Source of the DNA: Beijerinckiaceae bacterium RH AL1
GTDB taxonomy: Bacteria; Pseudomonadota; Alphaproteobacteria; Rhizobiales; Beijerinckiaceae
Assembly: GCA_901457705.2 (NCBI GenBank)
Contig: LR590083.2
Location: 3,286,597 to 3,350,596, forward strand
Reading direction: 5' to 3'
DNA length: 64,000 nucleotides
Below the pieces are notes generated by a model. It saw nothing but the letters and a program-made list of their open reading frames with translations. It made no database searches and was not told the DNA's origin. The position numbers were made by a program, and so were the translations under genes. Position 1 is the stretch's first letter, and each line of letters begins with the position of its first letter. Positions 58,749 to 64,000 of the stretch are shown here, one piece after another.

Positions 58749-59333
58749 ATGCCCGCCGATCCTCGCATGAAAGAACTAGAAGATTACTGGAAGGCGTCGA
58801 GTTGGAAGAAAATCGCCAACATTTTTTACGTGAGTATAAATGACGAGACTATGGCGCATTTTCTGCCGTTGCGGCGAGGCAATGTGCTGCTTGTACGAGC
58901 CGGAGTGACCAACCGCCGCTTGAACAGAGTATGCTGGGACATCACAGGACTGCCTGCAGAGTTCGGAACGCCAAAACAGCAGCTTATGAGCGCTAACATG
59001 TGCATGTTAGGTGTGGCGAACGCCGAGCTCGAGATCAGAGAGGCGGAACTTGGTCCCAAGACCGGTCAGTCGATCATCACGTTTACGCTGGACAACGCAC
59101 GGCAGTTCGACTCGATTGCGAAAATACGGAAGAAGATCTTGGATGCGCCCGAGCCGGCTCGGCAGCATTTTCTCGGCGACTTGGTCTGCGTCGAGCTAGC
59201 GCTCGGCGATCGAGCGAGCGCCACCAAAGTCATTGAGACGGCAAAGGCGGCGGACCCCTTATATGAAACGACGTTCATAGGCCGGGCGGAGAGATTTCTG
59301 GCTCTCGAGGCGCCGGGGAGCTGTGGCAGATGA
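58749..59333 (+). CDS. Unrecognised protein in an AT-richer patch
   Basis: A 194-aa soluble protein with no family I recognise. It starts MPADPRMKELEDYWKASSWK and continues FYVSINDETMAHFLPLRRGN, NRVCWDITGLPAEFGTPK and ARQFDSIAKIRKKILDAPEP, and ends with a helical segment. Cys and Met are more frequent and codons are much more AT-rich than in neighbours (for example the stretch around 58810-58850). This suggests recent transfer. AAAGG precedes the ATG. The following 120 bases to the MltB gene hold nothing recognisable. Confidence 0.6.
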   Translation: MPADPRMKELEDYWKASSWKKIANIFYVSINDETMAHFLPLRRGNVLLVRAGVTNRRLNRVCWDITGLPAEFGTPKQQLMSANMCMLGVANAELEIREAELGPKTGQSIITFTLDNARQFDSIAKIRKKILDAPEPARQHFLGDLVCVELALGDRASATKVIETAKAADPLYETTFIGRAERFLALEAPGSCGR

Positions 59334-59456
59334 AGTACGACGACGCGACTAGGTCAGGCGGAACTACCGCTCCCGCTCCGACCTTCTGACTCCGCCAAAA
59401 AGAAACATGTGCTCTCCATAGCCAAGCCCGTGCTGGCTTCGAGCCTCCTCCCGACC

Positions 59457-60245
59457 CTAGCCGCCCTCGTCGATCTGGCGGCCGACGATGGCGATCGCGC
59501 GCTCGTAGACCGGCGCCGCGTTCCAGGCCTGGATCGCGGCGAAGTTCGCCTCGCCCGGCTGGTAGCCCGCCCCCGCCTGCCAGCCGTGCGCGCGGAGAAA
59601 ATTGGCGGTCGACATCAGCGCGGCGGACGAGTTGTCGAGATTGCCGCCGACCCCGTATTCGAGCATCGTCTTCGGCAGGAACTGCGTCTGGCCGATCTCG
59701 CCGTGCATCGAGCCGCGCGCCCGCGGCGACAGCGAGCCGCGATCGATGAGCTTGAGGGCGGCATAGAGCTGGTCGGTGAAATAGGCCGAGCGCCGGCAAT
59801 CGTAGGCCAGCGTCGCGACGGCGGAGAGCGCATCCTGGTTGCCGCGCACCGCGCCGAAGCCGGTCTCCATTCCCCAGATCGCGATCAGCGGGCCCGGCGG
59901 CACGCCGTAGCGCTGCTCGATCGAGTCGAAGAGCCCGGCCATCGAGCGCTTCAGCGAGCGGCCGCGCGCGGCGATGGCATTGCCGCCGCGGCGGGCGAGG
60001 AAGCTCTCGAGCGACACGTGGAAGCCGTGCTGGCCGCGATCGGCGCCGATCGTCGCGGAATTGTAGTGGGTGCCCTCCAGCGCCGCCATCGCGGTGCCGC
60101 CGACCTGGCCCTGCGCCTCCTGCGCGAACTGGCGCTTCCAGGCCTCGAAGCCGCCCGGCCCGTTGCCGCAGGAGGCGGCCTGCGCGAGCCCCGTCCAGCC
60201 CAGCATCACCGCGCCGGCCAAAAGGCCAATCCGATATCCCTGCAT
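59457..60245 (-). CDS. MltB-family lytic murein transglycosylase (SLT_2)
   Basis: A 262-aa periplasmic enzyme. The signal peptide (YRIGLLAGAVMLGWTGLAQA) is followed by the SLT_2 domain with the catalytic Glu in IAIWGMETGFG, then SAVATLAYDCRRSAYF, HGEIGQTQFLPKTMLEYG and AAIQAWNAAPVY. It lacks the C-terminal peptidoglycan-binding domain of longer relatives. ATG 60245 has GGAGAG upstream. About 140 bases with no other visible feature separate it from the MOSC gene. Confidence 0.9.
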   Translation of the reverse strand: MQGYRIGLLAGAVMLGWTGLAQAASCGNGPGGFEAWKRQFAQEAQGQVGGTAMAALEGTHYNSATIGADRGQHGFHVSLESFLARRGGNAIAARGRSLKRSMAGLFDSIEQRYGVPPGPLIAIWGMETGFGAVRGNQDALSAVATLAYDCRRSAYFTDQLYAALKLIDRGSLSPRARGSMHGEIGQTQFLPKTMLEYGVGGNLDNSSAALMSTANFLRAHGWQAGAGYQPGEANFAAIQAWNAAPVYERAIAIVGRQIDEGG

Positions 60246-60384
60246 CGAACGCTCTCCTGCCAACACCGCCGCGCCGACCCCACATCCTGCCGTCGGGGGC
60301 ACCGTAAGCTTAGCACGACCTTCAATGCAGGCGCGCGTCAGTTCGTTGCCGCCGGTCGCGTCGGGCTTGCAGGCGAGGCGGCGG

Positions 60385-60933
60385 CTACACCACCTCGAGC
60401 GGCCGGTGCGGCTTTGCCGGCAGGGTGATGGCGATCCTGTCGCCGGCGCGGACCGGGCCGCCGGTGCGCACCACGCCCATGATGCCGGCCTTCCGCACGA
60501 GGCCGCCCTTTGCATCGCGGCCGAACATCGCCTTGGTCAGGCCCTTGCCGAGCGCGTCGATCTGCTTGCAGGGGTCGCGGATGCCCGAAATCTCGACGAC
60601 CGCCTCGCCGATCGCGAACAGCGTGCCCGTGGGCAGCGTCTTGAGGTGGATGCCTTCGGTCAGCACGTTCTCGCCCATCGCCCCCGGCGCCAACGTGTAG
60701 CCGAGCGCCGCCATCTCCGAAAACAGCTCGACGGGGAGGAAATGCACCTGCGCCAGGTTCGGCAAGGTCGGATCCTTCGCCATCTTGTAGCGATGCTGGG
60801 TCGTCGCGCCGCAATGCGCATCGCCCTCGACGCCGAGGCCCGCGAGCAGCCTGATCTCGTCGCACGGCTGCTTCGAGAAGCCGTGCGCGGCGCTCGCGCT
60901 CACCGACACCACCCTTCCGGCTGCAGTCTCCAT
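60385..60933 (-). CDS. MOSC-domain protein (molybdenum cofactor sulfurase C-terminal-like)
   Basis: A 182-aa stand-alone MOSC domain: LAGLGVEGDAHCG, PGAMGENVLTEGI and the conserved-Cys segment GIRDPCKQIDALGKG. MOSC proteins such as YiiM and YuaD bind molybdenum cofactor or detoxify N-hydroxylated compounds; which applies is open. The gene directly follows ureAB (16 bases to ATG 60933; a GTG at 60945 would leave only four). It may therefore be read from the urease transcript. Confidence 0.85.
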   Translation of the reverse strand: METAAGRVVSVSASAAHGFSKQPCDEIRLLAGLGVEGDAHCGATTQHRYKMAKDPTLPNLAQVHFLPVELFSEMAALGYTLAPGAMGENVLTEGIHLKTLPTGTLFAIGEAVVEISGIRDPCKQIDALGKGLTKAMFGRDAKGGLVRKAGIMGVVRTGGPVRAGDRIAITLPAKPHRPLEVV

Positions 60934-60949
60934 CGCCTCCGCCACTTTT

Positions 60950-61569
60950 CTACAACGCCCCCATCACCTCGCCCCGGAACCCGTACACCTCGTGCGTGCC
61001 GCCGAGCGGCACCAGGCGCACGCTGCGGGTCTGGCCGGGCTCGAAGCGCACCGCCGTGCCCGCGACGATGTCGAGGCGTTTTCCGCGCGCGGCGGCGCGG
61101 TCGAAGGCGAGCGCCGGGTTGGTCTCGGCGAAATGGTAGTGCGAGCCGACCTGGATCGGCCGGTCGCCGGTGTTGGCGACCTCGATCTCGGTGACCTCCG
61201 CGCCGGCGTTCATGACGATCTCGCCGTCGGCCGTCGCCACCTCGCCGGGGACCAGCGCCGTCGCGGCGCCGCGGATCGGCTCGTGCACGGTGACGAGCTT
61301 GGTGCCGTCCGGAAAGGTCGCCTCCACCTGCACGTCGTGGATCATCGCGGCGATGCCGTCCATCACCTGGTCGGCGGTGACGACGTGCGCGCCGGCCTCC
61401 ATGAGATCGGCGACCGTGCGGCCGTCGCGCGCGCCCTCGACGACGTAGTCGGTGATCAGCGCGATCGCCTCGGGGTAGTTGAGCTTGACGCCGCGCGCGA
61501 GCCGCTTGCGCGCCACCTCGGCGGCCATGGCGATGAGGAGCTTGTCCTTCTCGCGGGGGTCAGCTGCAT
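60950..61569 (-). CDS. ureAB: Fused urease gamma-beta subunit (UreA-UreB), with apparent frameshift at codon 5-6
   Basis: One frame encodes urease gamma ([56 protein letters not shown]). It is joined without a stop to urease beta ([44 protein letters not shown]), about 206 aa in all. Such fusions are known in some Alphaproteobacteria and in Helicobacter. ATG 61569 starts MQLTP but is out of frame with REKDK; one more G in the GGGGG run at 61555-61559 restores MQLTPREKDK. The ureD stop lies eight bases upstream. Without repair, an internal start would remove the conserved N-terminus. Confidence 0.85.
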
Positions 61570-61577
61570 GTCCGGTC

Positions 61578-62393
61578 CTAGCTCCACACGCGGGGCAGCG
61601 GGTCGACGCCCGCACGCGCGAGCACGGCGACCATAGCGGCCCGCAGGCGCTCGGGCGAGCGCGCCAGCGCCCTCGCAACCACGATGCCATTGCGGGCGCT
61701 GACGCCGGCCTCCACGTCCGCGTGTGGCGCGAAGGCTGCGCGCAGCGGCTCGACGAGCGCCTCGCAGCCGGGCGCCGCAACAAGCATGAGCATGGTCGCC
61801 CGGGCGCCGCCGCCGAGCGCCGGGCGGTCGAGCACGGCGCCGATGGCGCCCTCGAGCCGCGTCGCCTCGGCGAAGACGAGGCGGCCGTCGCGGCGGACCC
61901 GCCAGTCGTCGCGCAGCGCGCCGGAGATTGCGGTCTCGCCCCTGGCGAGGCGGCCGAGGACGAGCATCTCGGCCGCGACGAGCCGGGCGTCGGCGGCAAG
62001 GTCGATGTCGATGCGCCGCGCGAGCCGGGCGCCGTCGAACAAGATGGTCTCCTGCGGCAACCAGGCGAGGCGCGCGCCCGGGGCGAGCGTCAGGGCGGTG
62101 GAAATATGCGCCGGCGCCTCGGGCGAGCGGTAGATCTTCTCCGCGGCGACGCTGGTGACGGTGACGTCGGCGCTTGCCGCGAGGTCGAGCGCGACGGCGA
62201 GCCGATCGCCACCGACGATGCCGCCGGCCGTGTTGACGAGGATCGTCTCGCAGCGTGGGCCGCGCACGCGGCGCAGCCGCAGGCCGCCGCTCTCGTGCAG
62301 GCGGGTCAGCGCGGTCGTGCCGTCGAGGGACGCGAAGGCCGCGCGGATGGCGCTTGACGTGGTGGGCGCGATCGGAGGCGGCGCGGCGGTCAT
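61578..62393 (-). CDS. ureD: Urease accessory protein UreD
   Basis: UreD helps deliver nickel into apo-urease together with UreF and UreG. The 271-aa protein has [20 protein letters not shown] near residue 50, [20 protein letters not shown] near 125 and [13 protein letters not shown], as in the family. ATG 62393 is chosen for length. It is the first gene of ureD-ureAB-MOSC on the minus strand. UreE, UreF and UreG genes are not in this window. Confidence 0.9.
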   Translation of the reverse strand: MTAAPPPIAPTTSSAIRAAFASLDGTTALTRLHESGGLRLRRVRGPRCETILVNTAGGIVGGDRLAVALDLAASADVTVTSVAAEKIYRSPEAPAHISTALTLAPGARLAWLPQETILFDGARLARRIDIDLAADARLVAAEMLVLGRLARGETAISGALRDDWRVRRDGRLVFAEATRLEGAIGAVLDRPALGGGARATMLMLVAAPGCEALVEPLRAAFAPHADVEAGVSARNGIVVARALARSPERLRAAMVAVLARAGVDPLPRVWS

Positions 62394-62474
62394 GCGCCTG
62401 TCTGCGACAGGGCGGACCCGCACACAAGAACAGGACGCGTCCTCCCCGGCGTGGGGAGGACGCGGAGGGAGAGC

Positions 62475-62921
62475 TTAGTGGATGTCCGGCGGCAGCTTGC
62501 CGCCGTTCTCGGCGAGCTTCTGCATGACCTGCTTGTGCAGCCACATGTTCATCGTCGCCGAGTCTTCGGTGTCGCCGGTGTAGTGCAGCTCGTGGGCGAG
62601 CTCCTTGCGCGCGGTGAGGCTCGAGTCGATGTGCAGGAGCTTCATGAGGTCGACGATCGAGTGGCGCCAATCGAGCTTCTGGCCGCCCGTGTCCATGCCG
62701 TCGAGCACCGCCGCGACGTCGACCGAGGCCGGAGCCGTCGAAGGCGCCGCGCCGCCGGAGGCCGGGGCCGACGGGGCCGCCGTCGAGGACGAGGTCGTGT
62801 CGCTCGGCGCGGGGGACGACGGCGCGGGCGCCGCGGAGCCGCTCGGGGCGGCGGAGCCGGGCGCCGCCTCGGCCGATCCCGAGCCGAAGATCTTGGACAT
62901 GATGCTGCCGAAAATGCTCAT
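62475..62921 (-). CDS. DUF3597 family protein
   Basis: A 148-aa protein. A short N-terminal helix (MSIFGSIMSKIFGSG) and a 45-residue Ala/Pro/Ser low-complexity linker precede the DUF3597 domain (DWRHSIVDLMKLLHIDSSLT, ARKELAHELHYTGD, WLHKQVMQKLAENGG). The domain has a LysM-like compact helical fold in known structures; its role is unknown. It is a single gene between ureD and the oxidoreductase. Confidence 0.85.
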   Translation of the reverse strand: MSIFGSIMSKIFGSGSAEAAPGSAAPSGSAAPAPSSPAPSDTTSSSTAAPSAPASGGAAPSTAPASVDVAAVLDGMDTGGQKLDWRHSIVDLMKLLHIDSSLTARKELAHELHYTGDTEDSATMNMWLHKQVMQKLAENGGKLPPDIH

Positions 62922-63075
62922 CGTTTGCTCTCCAACGGCCTAAGATCGTCGTCGCCGCAGCCGGTGCGGCGCGCGGCGACAGAAGGACGGGCGGCCTCGG
63001 GGCTTGCAACACCGCAGCCCCACCCGTCCGGCGCTCAACGCGCGAGGTGCGGCAAAGCTGCCGCCGTCGCCCAGG

Positions 63076-64000
63076 TCATTTGCCTGTCACGAGGAGGATC
63101 TTCCCGAGGTGCGCGGACGATTCCATCAGCTCGTGCGCCTGCCGCGCCTCGACGAGCGGGAAGGTCGCGTGGATCACCGGCTTCACCGTGCCGGCCTCGA
63201 GCAGCGGCAGCGCATGCTCGCGCACGCCGCGCGCCACCTCGGCCTTCATCGCGAGCGGCCGCGCGCGCAGGGTGGAGCCGGTGAGCGTGAGCCGGCGCAC
63301 CATCACGGCCGTGAAGTCGAGCCGCTCGGTTATGGGCGAGCCGAGGAAGGCGATCTGCACGAGCCGCCCCTCGGTCGCCAGGATCGCGATGTTGCGCGGC
63401 AGGTAGGCGCCGCCGACCATGTCGAGGATGACGTCGACGCCGCGCTTCTGCGTGATCGTCTTGATCTCCTCGACGAAGTCCTGGGTCTTGTAGTCGATCG
63501 CATGGTCGGCGCCGAGCGTGCGGCAGTAGGCGCATTTTGACGCCGAGCCGGCGGTCGCGAACACCTCGGCCCCGAAGGCGTGCGCGAGCTGGATCGCCGT
63601 CGAGCCGATGCCGCTCGAGCCGCCGTGGACGAGCAGGCGCTCGCCCGGCTTAAGCCGGCCGCGCGTGAAGACGTTGTCGTAGACGGTGAAATAGTTTTCC
63701 GGAATGCCCGCCGCGTCGACGATCTCGAGGCTCCTCGGCACGGGCAGGCAGAGCGCGGCGTCGGCGAGCGCGTATTCGGCATAGCCGCCGGAGCCCACGA
63801 GCGCGCAGACGGCGTCGCCCTCCCGCAGGCCTTCGACGCCGGCGCCGACCGCCGCGACGCGGCCCGAGACCTCGAGGCCGGGGACGTCGGTCTCGCCCGG
63901 CGGCGGCGGGTAGGCGCCGGCGCGCTGGAAGACGTCGGGCCGATTGACGCCGGCCGCCGCGACCTCGATCAGCACCTTGCCCTCGCCGGGCCGCGGCACC
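63076..64000 (-). CDS. Zinc-independent NAD(P)H:quinone oxidoreductase, MDR superfamily (5' end cut by window)
   Basis: At least 308 residues of a quinone-oxidoreductase-type medium-chain dehydrogenase. Visible are EVAAAGVNRPDVFQRAGAYP, the coenzyme-binding GGSSGIGSTAIQLAHAFGAE, and the C-terminal HLGKILLVTGK. Cys ligands for structural zinc are absent, as in the QOR/PIG3 subgroup. The frame runs off the right edge; about 25 N-terminal residues are missing. Family members reduce quinones with NADPH. Confidence 0.9.
   Translation of the reverse strand, partial: VPRPGEGKVLIEVAAAGVNRPDVFQRAGAYPPPPGETDVPGLEVSGRVAAVGAGVEGLREGDAVCALVGSGGYAEYALADAALCLPVPRSLEIVDAAGIPENYFTVYDNVFTRGRLKPGERLLVHGGSSGIGSTAIQLAHAFGAEVFATAGSASKCAYCRTLGADHAIDYKTQDFVEEIKTITQKRGVDVILDMVGGAYLPRNIAILATEGRLVQIAFLGSPITERLDFTAVMVRRLTLTGSTLRARPLAMKAEVARGVREHALPLLEAGTVKPVIHATFPLVEARQAHELMESSAHLGKILLVTGK

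Overview
The window is about 64 kb of very GC-rich chromosomal DNA with dense, mostly operon-like coding. Gene content points to an alphaproteobacterium of the order Hyphomicrobiales (Rhizobiales), broadly Methylobacterium/Bosea/Chelatococcus-like. The pointers are a long-form HisG paired with HisZ, an ABCB-type exporter, fused UreA-UreB, TamA/TamB, DUF3297, DUF3597 and DUF459 proteins, and the palindromic intergenic repeats. The placement is inferred from gene content only. No rRNA, tRNA, CRISPR array, insertion sequence or replication origin was seen.

Layout. 1-8.2 kb: the 5' part of an MprF-like membrane protein, hisZ-hisG behind a sigma70-like promoter and an unusual 32-bp-phased palindrome array, a 54-aa membrane peptide, a repeat cluster, rlmJ, DUF3297, a TauE/SafE exporter and a hybrid histidine kinase. 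8.4-13.3 kb: an accessory three-gene cassette made of a Vsr/DUF559-like nuclease, a winged-helix protein and a double-ATPase HerA-like protein. It resembles an uncharacterised defence system and is the main candidate for novelty. 13.4-20.3 kb: an ABC exporter, then the glycerol module glpR-glpD-glpK-glpF. 20.3-28.8 kb: repeats, an M14 carboxypeptidase, a DEAD-box helicase, a DUF2314 protein, a second hybrid kinase, ribosomal protein S1 and an orphan HipB-like regulator. 28.8-31.7 kb: two toxin-antitoxin loci, one frameshifted in both genes, around a low-complexity secreted protein. 31.8-47.7 kb: argG, HPP-CBS, a lytic transglycosylase, an AAA ATPase, PAQR, DUF459, an MFS pump and tamA-tamB. 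47.7-51.6 kb: an ABC-2 transporter, a frameshifted DUF2182 protein and an alkene reductase. 51.7-62.4 kb: urease genes in two pieces (ureC; ureD-ureAB) split by an RND efflux operon, a foreign-looking ORF, MltB and MOSC. 62.4-64 kb: DUF3597 and a quinone oxidoreductase cut by the window edge.

A cross-cutting observation is that six genes carry an apparent one-base deletion, each explained by one missing C (or G on the other strand) in a short C/G run. All six lie in dispensable genes (defence ATPase, toxin, antitoxin, DUF2182, ureC, ureA). This could be assembly error or real recent decay, and it matters for any functional reading of these loci.
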